The notes below the pieces were generated by a model. That model searched no databases and had not been told where the DNA came from. It worked only from the letters and a program-made list of their open reading frames with translations. Below, one piece after another: positions 12,307-23,275 of a DNA stretch of 64,000 nucleotides; positions within the stretch are counted from its first letter, which is position 1, and each line of letters begins with the position of its first letter. The translations under genes and the position numbers were made by a program. The stretch spans positions 1,882,501-1,946,500 of the forward strand of contig SMSO01000032.1 in the NCBI GenBank assembly GCA_004764695.1, given 5' to 3'. The DNA is from Schizochytrium sp. TIO01. Taxonomy: Eukaryota; Sar; Bigyra; Thraustochytrida; Thraustochytriidae.

Positions 12307-15129
12307 CTGATCAATCAAGCTCGTTGCCTAAATGTGATGGAATCTTAGAAGTAGTGTCTCGAAACGAACCAGCCCAAGTGACGTAGGAATTTTGGACATG
12401 CAAAGTATTGATTTGCCTTTCACCAAAGTAAAAGCGTAAACATATAATGAATTATAGTACCAATGGAATGGCGATCCGAGTGCTAATGATCGAAAACTGT
12501 CGGAAGCAAATGCAGGAAGTAGCCCGGCTAGAAGATAATCATACTCTGGCACAGCTGTGCAAAACTCTCTGATTATGAACCGAAGCTCTTTACAGGCTTT
12601 GTGGTGTCGGCTCTCAATAGTATTAAAACTTGGCTCGAAAGAGCCTTCCTACCATTTTAAATACAAAGCAGGATAAGAAAAACCGTCATTCTCATATTAC
12701 TTGGGCGTGGCCCACTCCCTGGGAACACGCGGCTGCTGGTCAGACTTTAATCTGATCTAAGAATTGGAAATCTTTGGAGCCAAGGCGGTCCAACCTTCAA
12801 TGTGTTTTCCTCTTTTTAACTTCTTATTATACCCCCACCCCTTCATAGAAGGAATTATATCCCTCTAGAAATTAAAGGGGGTACTTGAGACTTTTCCATT
12901 GCCGTGAATGTGCTTTCTGCACTTTCACATCTAGTATGAGCAGCGACCAGCAGACACCAGACGCAACGACAAGTAAAAAATGGGCCGTATTCCGTGTGGG
13001 ACGATACGGAAGCGAACGCTTCAAACTGTGCAGTCAACTTGAAAACCTATGTTGCGTCGTCTATTGCTGATTGATCCTACACAGCGCGTGATTAGTCTGA
13101 CTCATGAATCTTAGTTAGGAGTCTAGCTAGAGGCGTTTAATCAAGGCGTATTGTTGTACTCAGCTCACAATCATTTTGCAACTGCAGCTGGCTACCATTT
13201 GTTACTACTTGTCATAATGAGCCAGATACTACCCAGTAGTTGCACGCAACAATTTTTGCCAGTACATTAATCCTACTAACTCGCCAGGACTTATTTCGAA
13301 ATCGAACCTAGCCTAATAATACCAAAAGAGCGGATATTCTACCACTCCACGATTATGGATGCTACATGTTTAGGATTCAGAGATAACTTTTAATTTATGT
13401 TACGCTACCATGTGGACCGTCGCATATAAATACAAAAAGTTATGAGCTTCCCTTGAAGATAGTCAACACTAGGAGCGCGCGCGCGCGCGATGTTTGGAGC
13501 TTCCAATTGGAGGTGACATTTATGATATTATGGCATCTCTAAAAATACATTATATTATCAATCAAAGTTCCTGCTTCTCGTAACCTGCTCACTTGCAACT
13601 GACGAGACCGTGCAAGTTGCATCAGTTACAACCTCAGATGATAAATACTTACCTAAATCCTTTTTCAGCCTTTTTTTATTAAAGAACCATCTTTAAACTG
13701 CGTAATTTAAAGGAACACGAATAGGCCGAATTAACAAGAGCAAGAGCCTCGGTCACGGAGTCATATTTTAAAACAGTACAATTGCCAGTTCTGATCGTTG
13801 TAAGATAGTAATTACTTCTCAAACCAAGAAATACCTCTCATTACAAACGCTTTCTAACAAGCATAAAAAAAATAATTCACTTTTAATCTATCGCATATGA
13901 TTGCTGGTACTCTTTGGCTTGAATATACATTGCACGGATATTTCCTAAACCTTATCACTCGATGTCACCGTATCTGTGATGAACAAAGAAACTAAACAAA
14001 GTCTTTAAAAAGATGAACGCAGTGCTAAGAGGAATTGCTCAACTGAACTACATTTAAATATTCTCCTCGTGGGAGGATAGTGTTTAGTCCAACTTTCATT
14101 AGCAGTGTTCTAGATTAAGCATTTTATCTGAAATGAAGTTTACACTGCTTTACTCATTTTCAGTCCATGCTCTCCAATTCAGATTATACAAAAGAATATA
14201 CCCTGATCAGCTGAAGGCAAGGTGGCAAAATTTTGGAGGGCAAATTAAATAGCAGTTTAGAGCCAGCATTATATTGACGTTGTGTTCTGTTTTGAAAGTG
14301 GAAACATCTATCGTCATATCTTATAGGTTTACTCAGACACAACCTGCATGAACGGGTAAATTACTTTGCTCTCACGCAATCAATCAAAATTTTGGATACT
14401 AACGTTCTTCTTGATATTTCCGAGTTGCCATTAAGTGTCTTGATACTTAAGCATTATTTATGCTTAAGTATGGTCATCTAAGCCATTCCAATATGTGCAC
14501 CTATCCTTTAAGGCTCATGCAGGTTGGCTATGAAGTTTTCCGATTTATTGTGCGCGTAATCCTTCTTATAAGCATTTCACCAGTTCCAAACATATTGATC
14601 ATCAGAGCTGTCGCACTGGAACAAGAGGAAATCATATCGCCACGTACAATTGCCTACAATCTTCTGCGTAAATTTTCATGCTGATCTAAACTTTCCTTCC
14701 TGTTCCTCCGTCTTCCGCTTCTGATTTTCATATCCCAAGTAAGCAACTAACATGATTGTCTAGTCTGTTTTACATTGACTTTCCGACGCGTGTCAAGGTG
14801 GATTAAAAGCAGCACCAATTATATTGATGATGAGATCACCAATGATATAGAAGACCCATGTGCCCGATAGAGTCCTCAGCGTATTACTGAATGTCTTAGA
14901 GAAGGAAGGTACGTTTAGAAGTAAGGCTACGACAACCAAATACCTGTTTTAAGAAACCAATAACTCCGAGATCTCTGTTTCACTGAAATTTAGAATAGTA
15001 GGTAAAAAAGATATCATTGAACTGATACTTGAGGGGAAAAGATAACTCGATCGCTTTAGTTTTAATGTCTGTCTCAGCCTTCTGAACCCTGAATGAACCG
15101 ATGCAAATCGTAACTAATTCCGTACATCA

Positions 15130-15275
15130 CCAGATCGCTAACTCTTAAAGACAATATTTACAAATCTACATGAAGCCTTGCTTAAGCCATTCCAGCAACT
15201 TGCCTTCATCTTGCAGGCTACCTCAAGCTGACCAGATAGCGGCTTTCAACAACTTAGACATGCCAATTGAAGCAA
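15130..15275 (-). repeat. Diverged repeat copy A (inverted relative to copy C)
   Basis: The reverse complement contains CTGGTCAGCTTGAGGT followed by a GATGAAGGCAA block. These match 22165-22215 on the plus strand closely, with small indels. The same words recur more weakly at 16.67-16.71 kb. The indels are not multiples of three, so no shared reading frame survives. Confidence 0.55.
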
Positions 15276-16139
15276 AGCAATAATCTCCTGAACTAATTTA
15301 TAAGGCTATTTTGCCGCTCTCTACTTCGAACTGCTCATCATACGGGTTACCATGGCACATCCATATTCTCCAGCTTTGGCTAAAGAGGCACAGGAAACAC
15401 AAGCTTCGAAAGACAGTCTGTCATTTTCATTCCACAAAAGCTTCTTGAAGCAACAGATTCTTAATTCGTAACAAAAGTTCCCATATGGATCCCACCTGGA
15501 GAGAATGGGGCTTTTTGAATATGCAGTACTGTTGGTCAGGTTGTTTGCATATCAATTTAGTTCAGCGCCTACCTTAAATGCTTAGTTTTTTAGAAAGAAC
15601 CTTATCATGATTAAGAACATGATCGAGAATCATAGATTTAGGCCTACAGATAACTATTGGCCCATGCAAAGTTAACCTCAAGTGTGCGCCCAAGTGAGGT
15701 GCGTTGCTGGAGATATCTTTTTTTAACGTTAAGACATTGATCACCAACAAAGCAGCTCTATAGTCTACATGAATGCAGCAATTTTAAAAGCAGCAGCAGT
15801 ATATCTCAAAACATATCCAGAAGCTTGCGCTGCAACCTTTTCAGATCAGCATAACACTGTGAAGAATGTAAGTGATCATCATTCCCAGCTAGTCCCAAAT
15901 AGTTTTCAATATTTTGCCACTGTTTGTGAGTGGTTTTGTTAGTCTGCTCGGATTAGGCATTATCAAACTTCCCATGATCAAAGTAATGTTCAATTGCCTC
16001 TTTGAATCAGCAAGCTCGAAGACCCACAAGGCTATTTTTCATAAACTCCCTTCAAGGCTTGTGTAAATTCGGTGTTTGATAGATAGCTTTGATCCTCGAA
16101 GTTTGTGGTGATTAAATGATATTAGAAGGGTAACATTGA

Positions 16140-16560
16140 CCTAATTGCTTTCAGAACAAGTTATACGAAGACTATTGTACAAAGTGTATAACCTGCCCGA
16201 CCTAACTTACAAAAACGTGTTCCATCTGCAAACAAATTGGACACCGACCTACTGTCTGCCCAGCAAACCGTCGAGATAGCAAGCACAACCGATAAATTAA
16301 TGTCGGCATCACTCTTCGATACCATTTTATAGAGGCCTTTGCTGAGATCCCCAATTGAAGGAACTAGTGGACAAGACATTGCTAGAGTTCTTGGTGTCCC
16401 TTTGTAAAACCCCATTAGACATAAGGTTTACGATAGAGCAAGAATAGGCAGCCAGACTCATGTGGCTGCCAAAGCCAAGAACTTGAAGTGTGAATACATA
16501 TTACCTACATCCAAGCATGATGTAACTCGAATCGATGGTTGGAGAGGTTGAACTAACCTA
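16140..16560 (+). mobile_element. Decayed transposon-like segment (copy B): CCHC knuckle and HTH-like frame
   Basis: On the plus strand, 16218-16259 encodes a perfect C-x2-C-x4-H-x4-C knuckle (CSICKQIGHRPTVC) that soon ends at a stop. From about 16340 another frame reads EGTSGQDIARVLGVP, then after one stop HKVYDRARIGSQTHVAAK. That resembles the N-terminal helix-turn-helix of Tc1/mariner/IS630-type transposases. The region from 16335 to 16560 is similar, roughly two thirds of bases by eye, to 21915-22155 in the same orientation. Stops and frameshifts show it is not functional. A minus-strand frame (16415-16161) overlaps and is an alternative reading without a recognised family. Confidence 0.4.
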
Positions 16561-19500
16561 ACCCCATCGATCATCTTTAACTACTTTCAAGGATGTCTTA
16601 ATACTACATAAACCCATCTGCCCTGGAATCCATTCTCCAGGACAGCAGTTCGCTAACACTTAAATCAACCTTCTTATAACCTTCATCAAGCTAATCAGTA
16701 GTAACTTTCAGCAGCCTCACAGTAACTATCCTGTAGATGATGGACCTTGCCATTCCAACAATACTGCCCAAGTCCTAACGAATAATCATCTCAAATCGGA
16801 TCAAATCGGATCTAAGGTCAGTACAGACAGCCTCAAAAGGATTTCTAATGGATTTTGATTACAATCTTCATGTCACATCAAATCTTAAGCTGTTTTCTGA
16901 CTATGAAAACATGTTATCAATGCATGTAGCTCAACGATCTTCAGTTTCTGTTTTAAGAAAGGGAAACTAGAAACACAAATGAGAACGACGTATCTAGGAA
17001 ATTACTTACCTTTATTCTAAAAGGTACCAATATTATCCAGCCTACGGAGAGCTGCGGTCAGCAGTTTGACCTTGGAGATGAATAACAGATCCAACCGATT
17101 CATGTTACAGTCGGAAAACCAAGACAGGCTTGTATTAGGTGTAACTGAGATTAAGCTGAGTTGTGTCTCGTCCACGGATCCATATTTAACTCTGATGTCT
17201 TCTCTTTAGTACCTAGTACACTTTCAAACCTGAGTTTCCCTAAGTTACAAATTTGATTGTTTAGTAGTTATTCTATACTGCTTTTAATACTTTTGAGTTT
17301 ACGAAGATGTGCCAAGGACTCTGACAATGAATTTTGCACATAATCCTTCGATTCAAGTTGTTAGCCTACCCTGCCCACCCTATTAAGCAACAACTCTACA
17401 TCTTCAAAATAGAATGTAAATTATTTTGATTTTAAAATTCAAGATCTAATCAGCTTTAATTCGACTGGCAGAGCGATTCACCAAGTCACAGCAGTTCATG
17501 TCGAACTTTCGAGAGACTAAGATAGTCATAATCTATATTAAACAGAAGTGACGATGTCAGTCTGTCTCTTCTAAGGAATTATCAACCTGAGTTCTCTTGT
17601 TTGTGTTCTAATGTGTGTATATATCGAATTCCTCGGCTCCTGAGCTGCATAGTTAGATGCTGTAATCGTAGTTTTCATGCATTCCCTAGGCTTTCAGGAG
17701 TTATAGGATTCATCAATGGTTTCAGCAATGTGATTCTTCGCTCAATAAGCTCAGCCGCGAAGGTTATCGTCAAGTAAACCCAATCACCCTGTATGAGCTT
17801 ACATGGGGCTGTTGAAATTGACAATCAGAAAGCAGAGCAGGTTTAATACTGCTAAAATTCTATGCGATCCATTATGAAAGCCCCCGCTCATATAATGTAT
17901 TAGGAATCATATTGGTGTTGGACTCAATAGATTTCAAGGCCCCAAGCCTAAGACATAAGTTACTCCTCAAGAGATTCCTGGATTACCGATAAGGAAACTC
18001 AAATCAATGGTTCGTAACAGGTAGCAAGCTCTATCTTCAATGATGTCCATAAGTTGTGAATAAAAAACTCATATGACGTAAATTATAGTATCGGAAGCCC
18101 TGGAATACTATACCAAGATCTGCAGATTGCTAAATTCTGAGTCAAAGTTTCTTAACCTACACTTGCCACTAAGCTTAGTAACCAACCTCTACCCGTTAAC
18201 TACATTTTTTCTAATCAACCTTTTGGGCGATAAATATCAAATTTCTATTAGTAGAGCTACTGAACAACTCTTGACAAAATTTGGGCACCTTAGCTTATAT
18301 TCTGTAAAAAGGCCTCAGTCTACTAAGATAGTTTAAGTTGAACACACTTGGACGAATCGCCATGAATAGTTTGTTTTGACAAGTTTGTTTGCACCTTCTA
18401 TATGAAAGTAATTGTGGAAAAACCAGACCAAGAACAAGCTTCTTTCTCAAGAGTGCCGTTAAACTTCCGGTGCTTTGAAGCATGGCTATAAACCAATAGT
18501 ATCGATAGGACCACTTTGGTAGTATCTGGGTATAGCTCGATAGCTTTTGGTTACCAGAATAGTTGCTAGCGCTTGGTGTTCTAGGGTTAAGGAGCTGCTG
18601 AGTTATTGGGTGCAAATTTCAGTAAACTCGCATAATGAATTACAGGCAACAGGATTTAACTTTTCTTAGCATTAGCATCTTGACATATTTATCCACGATT
18701 ATGTCTTGCGTTGAAGTCAAACTCTATTTTCCCAGTTCTAGCACTTGAATGATCGGAGTGATGCCTAGATGCAACGGAATGTTATGCGTGCCCAGTATCT
18801 CAATTTGGAATCGTATTCTCTATATGATAGGTTACTACTCTTTCTTGATAGATTAGCGTTTCTGGTTACACTGGCACTACTGTGCTTTGTCATCGATTTT
18901 TTGCTTGCTGGGCAGAAACATTCGAGTGGATGAATATATTCTATGTTGTTCGTGATTGACATCGCTTGTGTTACAAATCTTGAATACTATAGTACAGCGT
19001 TTTGCTCTTTTAAAAGACGATGAGTCACAATTGCTGCGGCAAACATGTCACTTATATATCTCCCTTGAGTTACGTATATTCCAAGCTCAGAACCAAACAT
19101 GATTCACGATCTGATTACATTAGGCCGTCTACTGCGATCAGAGCCCTGCAAATGAAACTTAATTGTTATACATCATCTATACTGCGTGTCATACAAATAT
19201 CAAACTTAAAGGTTGCAAAAACTAAAATGAAATATATTTATATACATGTATATAAATTGATAGTTCTTGTCGTGTATTATTAAGACGAATTCTGACTTCA
19301 AAGCAAAACCCTAGCATTGAATTTAGGAATAACATTGAGTTTATTTTGGTCACATTGTTGCTTTGCAGATTGTTGCTGTGACCTGAAGGGACCATATAAC
19401 CTCCATGACAGTATCAACTTCTTTCCAACAGGAAATAGAAAATAATATAGTAAGATATTCTCCAATACTGCTTAGAAAAGTTTTGTGAGTGCACAGCAAG

Positions 19501-19600
19501 CCATCCTACTCGACTTTTTGTTATTGCTTGTAGTCTCATCTTCTTATCCCAGCCCTCCTATCTCAATACCTAAAATAGTAATAAAAATCTTAATTGTAGT

Positions 19601-20386
19601 ATCGTAGTATCACATAGTAGTATCATGCATGAAACCACACTAACTCGCATCCCTGCAAGTGGGTTTCTCACGTCGCTAAAGAATTTCTCCGCCGAGTTTG
19701 TGCCACCTCTGTTTCTCTGCCATAATTTACACACTGTTCTCTAAGCGCATCATTTAACACTTTTGGGGCGAAGGCATAATTTGTGCTACATGGATTTGTG
19801 CTACCTTGCCTTTTTAAGATGCGGTTTTGGATACCTCCGTCCCAAAAATTAACAAAACAAAAAACTACTTTCAATTTTTACAAGCCGTAGCCTCTTAGTA
19901 CGACACTATGCAACACCTATACCAAACTATAATCCTCGCCGCGGTTTGCAAAACCCAAAAGCGAGTCCTACCCTCGCCGATGCGTTTTTTGTGCAACTCG
20001 TCCCATCATGCGACGCAAAGTCCGCCAGACCGCCAACTCTGTTCCTTTGACAGATCGTTTCATCTTCTTCGAAGGCTTTGGTTGGGGTGTTGGAGGACAT
20101 TCGTTCACATAGAATATCCCAAAGGGCACAGAGGCTCTCTGCTGTTGAAAACAGGGAGTAGTCGCTCTTGGAACTGGGAGTTTTATTCTTTCCATTTCTT
20201 AACTTAACACGCCCTCTTTCTTCGCTTCTAGCCCTTGCCTTGTGATAAAGGAAATCTTGCTTCGTAGCAAAGCTCGATATATTCTTATCTTGCAGTAGGT
20301 TCGACTTGATTTCCTCGTCTGTTAGAGCTCGAAGAGCTGACTTCTAGCGACCTAAGTCCTTTGCGGGTTAAAGTAAGATACGCTTC
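19601..20386. promoter_or_regulatory. Upstream region of ACAD8; possible divergent small ORFs
   Basis: This interval lies 5' of the isobutyryl-CoA dehydrogenase gene and probably holds its promoter, although no TATA box or defined element stands out. Two minus-strand frames (20195-19968, 75 codons, ATG start; 19874-19668, 68 codons) could be pieces of a divergent gene. I could not join them by a phase-consistent splice and recognise no domain, so they are not called as genes. Confidence 0.3.
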
Positions 20387-21691
20387 ATGGATACTCTTAT
20401 GATGCGCGCTTCAAGGCTTGCTTCGGCATCGGTGTTTCGCATTGGCATGACGAAACCTGCCACTAGGTTGGCAACCTTAGGAGCTTTGCAAGTACGACGA
20501 GAACTGAGTAGTTCTGCTCGTACATCTATTCTTGACAATGGGCATGATCTGAACGAAGATCAAATCATGCTACAAGACATGGCACGCTCATTCGCAGCTC
20601 AAGAGATGACCCCCTACGCTGAAGAGTGGGACCGCGAAAAAATTCTTCCAGAGGAAACACTCAAGCACGCAGCGCAGCTTGGATTTGCAGGAATCTTTGC
20701 GGACGCAGAGTACGGCGGGTGCGGTATGTCGCGCCTAGACGGAACTATCATTTTTGAAGAGCTGTCTTACGCTTGTCCTAGCACAACAGCGTACCTTACC
20801 ATTCACAACATGGTGACACGGATGATCGATCAGTTTGCTTCTGATGAGCAACGACAAAGATTCCTTCCTGACCTTTGCTCAATGGAGAAGTTTGCCTCCT
20901 ACTGCCTGACGGAACCTGGTAGCGGAAGTGATGCAAGCTCCTTGAGCACCAAAGCGGAGCTCTCAGAAGATGGCAAAGAGTACATTCTAAATGGATCCAA
21001 AGCATTTATCTCTGGAGGCGGTCGCAGTGATCTGTACATGGTGATGGCACGGACAGGTGGACAGGGCCCAAAGGGCATTTCTTCAATTGTTGTGGAAAAG
21101 GGAACTCCAGGTCTTAGTTTTGGTGCAAATGAACGAAAGCTTGGCTGGAACTCGCAGCCCACATGTGAAGTTTTCTTTGATGACTGCCGTGTACCAGTAG
21201 AGAACCGCATTGGCGAGGAGGGTCATGGGTTTAAATTTGCTATGGCAGGTCTTGACGGTGGTCGTCTTAGCATCGGAACTTGTAGCATTGGTGCAGCAAA
21301 ACGTTGTTTTGATTTAACGCGCGAATATGTCGCTCAACGCAAACAATTTGGGAAACCTCTCAGTGAAAACCAAAGCATTCAGTTCAAGCTCGCTGATATG
21401 GCTACAGAGCTTCATGCTGCGCGTCTTATGATTCGCAACGCAGCTAAAATGCTTGATGCTAAGGATCCTCATGCCACAGCATTCTGTGCTATGGCTAAAC
21501 GGTTTTCTACTGATGCTGGTTTTAAAATATGTAACGAGGCACTTCAAATGCATGGCGGATACGGCTACCTCCAGGGTAACAACAGCCCGGAGCGTTACCT
21601 TCGCGATGTTCGCGTTCATCAGATTTTGGAGGGCACAAATGAAATTATGCGACACATTGTTTCTCGCAATATTCTCCAGCTTCAGACTTAA
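20387..21691 (+). CDS. ACAD8: Isobutyryl-CoA dehydrogenase, mitochondrial
   Basis: The 434-residue product is an acyl-CoA dehydrogenase that oxidises isobutyryl-CoA to methacrylyl-CoA in valine breakdown, passing electrons to ETF in the mitochondrial matrix. Residues 1-45 are rich in R, S and A without acids, a typical matrix-targeting presequence. The FAD/substrate signature CLTEPGSGSD is at 173-182, followed by the ACAD8-like blocks LNGSKAFISGGG and GWNSQPT. ALQMHGGYGYL and HQILEGTNEIMR close the protein, and Glu415 is the expected catalytic base. These blocks match ACAD8 better than short-chain or isovaleryl paralogues. The start is the first ATG; Met5 or Met6 could also be used. Length is normal and there is no intron. 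It faces the Q-rich gene tail to tail. Confidence 0.93.
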   Translation: MDTLMMRASRLASASVFRIGMTKPATRLATLGALQVRRELSSSARTSILDNGHDLNEDQIMLQDMARSFAAQEMTPYAEEWDREKILPEETLKHAAQLGFAGIFADAEYGGCGMSRLDGTIIFEELSYACPSTTAYLTIHNMVTRMIDQFASDEQRQRFLPDLCSMEKFASYCLTEPGSGSDASSLSTKAELSEDGKEYILNGSKAFISGGGRSDLYMVMARTGGQGPKGISSIVVEKGTPGLSFGANERKLGWNSQPTCEVFFDDCRVPVENRIGEEGHGFKFAMAGLDGGRLSIGTCSIGAAKRCFDLTREYVAQRKQFGKPLSENQSIQFKLADMATELHAARLMIRNAAKMLDAKDPHATAFCAMAKRFSTDAGFKICNEALQMHGGYGYLQGNNSPERYLRDVRVHQILEGTNEIMRHIVSRNILQLQT

Positions 21692-21914
21692 TCCAAAATC
21701 TTGTTCAAACATCATTTCTACTTTATCATTTCAATTATTTTTGTCTTCGCGAAATCAAAATATTCAGGATGGCTCATGCTGGGTTCTTGTCGTGTACTAT
21801 ATGCACATGACATTTTACTAAGATAAATTCAGTGCATTGCGATCGATATATTGAACTTGAAAGCTGCCTACAGTGTCTATTCCATGAAAGCTAGCTTCTT
21901 TGCTTTACCAAAAC

Positions 21915-22240
21915 ATATTTCCTGGTGTTTGCTTGCTGAGATCTTCAATCGAAGGAATTAGTCGATGCTAGAGTTCTATGGATTTCATTGCAAGACCTCA
22001 AGGACTATGGATTTACATAGGAATAGAAATAGCCAGCCAAACTTGCACGGCTGTGACACCATACATATGCTATACGTCAAAAGACTACATGCAGATCCCC
22101 TAGAATCAAGTATGGTGGAATCTAAATTGATAGTTGAAGAGATGAGTTGACCTAACTTTTGAAAGGTGATTCTGGTCAGCTTGAGGTTGACTGTAAAGAT
22201 GAAGGCAAAGGTCTTGATAATTGCTTTAAAAGTTAAACTC
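21915..22240 (+). repeat. Diverged repeat copy C, joins B-like and A-like parts
   Basis: 21915-22155 aligns with 16335-16560 in the same orientation. Shared blocks include TTGCTGAGATC, TGCTAGAGTTCT and the segment around AATAGCCAGCC. 22155-22240 aligns with the reverse complement of 15130-15275. Small indels of mixed length separate the copies, so they have decayed as non-coding DNA. The parent element is not identified; a Tc1/IS630-like DNA transposon is one possibility because of the HTH-like frame in copy B. Confidence 0.55.
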
Positions 22241-22880
22241 TCGATTAACCTCCCAGCATAACACAGTAATTTGCTGCATTCAAGAACATTGCATATTTAT
22301 GTGCAAGGTCAGATCTGCAATTAAGCAATCAGAAAGAATGTATTTCAATAAATTCTCAAGATCCTACCACATCTCGATTTGAAGATCTAAATTCTGGGTA
22401 TTTTTTATAATTCTTTTTAAGTGAGTCCCAAGACTTCTCTCAACGCATGCCAGGGTTTCTAAGTCTAGACCTTCTCCTGAAAAACATGCTTGAAGGGAGA
22501 TTTCGAAAAGTCCCAGGAGCGAATCATTTTGACTCTAGCTTCATGCTTCTAGAAGGATAGATTTTGGAGGTGCCCTCTTCTTTCTTAAGATACTGCTTCT
22601 CAAGTGATATAGTGAATGAACTCATAGTTCCTGTTGAAACCTTTAGTCGCTACTTCGATGCATGATAAAAGAAAGTGTCTCTTGCTTCCTGACCATCTAT
22701 TGTGGCCACAGATTGATTTCAGTGCAAATACGAAAGCCATGTCTTAGTGTCCTGTGTTGATCTATATATAAGATTTCTACATTTGCAATTTTTTGCTGGT
22801 GCTCCACCATTGCGTAGTGAAGTTGAGGATCACCGAATCGGTTCATATATCTTGTTAAAATAGCTGCTGTTGTTGCCAGT

Positions 22881-22888
22881 AGCAGCAT

Positions 22889-22925
<37 letters not shown>

Positions 22926-22932
22926 AACAACA
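22881..22932. repeat. CAG trinucleotide array grading into CAA
   Basis: About ten CAG units, interrupted once by CAT, pass into CAA/TAA units. It is intergenic, unlike the CAG tracts inside the Q-rich gene 1.7 kb away. Confidence 0.9.
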
Positions 22933-23275
22933 AAACAAAACGATAAAAAGAAAGATGATATGATGATAACAATAATGATGAAAATCAAAAGCAACTGGTG
23001 CTATAGAAACTACTAACTTTAGATAATTAACGATGGGTAGTGTATATGTGCATCGTAGGAGTGAAGTATGAATATTAAAGTAAGAGGGATAAGTGTAGCA
23101 ATAAACTTCCAAGACATTAGTTTAATTTATACATTTTAAATTAAAATAGTATACAACTTGATTTGACAGAATTTGGGTCAAATTGTGTACATAACTATTT
23201 GCAGATTTTCTCTCTCTTGCTGAAGAAGAGAAAGAGATCATTTACCTTTCCATGATTATTAAGACTTGTGAGGAC

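Larger units (their letters stand above)
10501..19600. other. AT-rich stretch of decayed dispersed repeats
   Basis: About 9 kb of AT-rich DNA, poor in microsatellites and clearly unlike 1-10.5 kb. No intact gene is recognised. Segments at 15.13-15.27 kb and 16.33-16.56 kb are diverged relatives of sequence at 21.91-22.24 kb, so at least part is old mobile or duplicated DNA. Reading frames of 65-110 codons occur on both strands (for example 18615-18295 minus and 14460-14684 plus). In DNA this AT-rich, a few such frames are expected by chance. A (GC)8 tract lies at about 13473-13489. Confidence 0.55.
21692..23275. other. Convergent intergenic region ACAD8 / Q-rich gene
   Basis: About 1.6 kb of AT-rich DNA between two 3' ends. 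It holds diverged repeat copy C (about 21915-22240) and a CAG-rich microsatellite (22881-22932). No AATAAA is evident immediately downstream of ACAD8. No gene is recognised. Confidence 0.6.

Noticed and set aside
14805-14900. Minus-strand hydrophobic frame (GTWVFYIIGDLIINIIGAAF) considered as a Rictor or membrane-protein piece
   Set aside because: Short, isolated, with no flanking support; hydrophobic frames are common by chance in AT-rich DNA.
16161-16415. 84-codon minus-strand ORF resembling an alpha-solenoid repeat
   Set aside because: The related copy at 21.9 kb has frame-breaking indels on this strand, and the plus strand carries clearer transposon-like motifs.
18295-18615. 106-codon minus-strand ORF
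   Set aside because: About one frame of this length is expected by chance in this much AT-rich sequence over six frames; no domain and no splice partner found.
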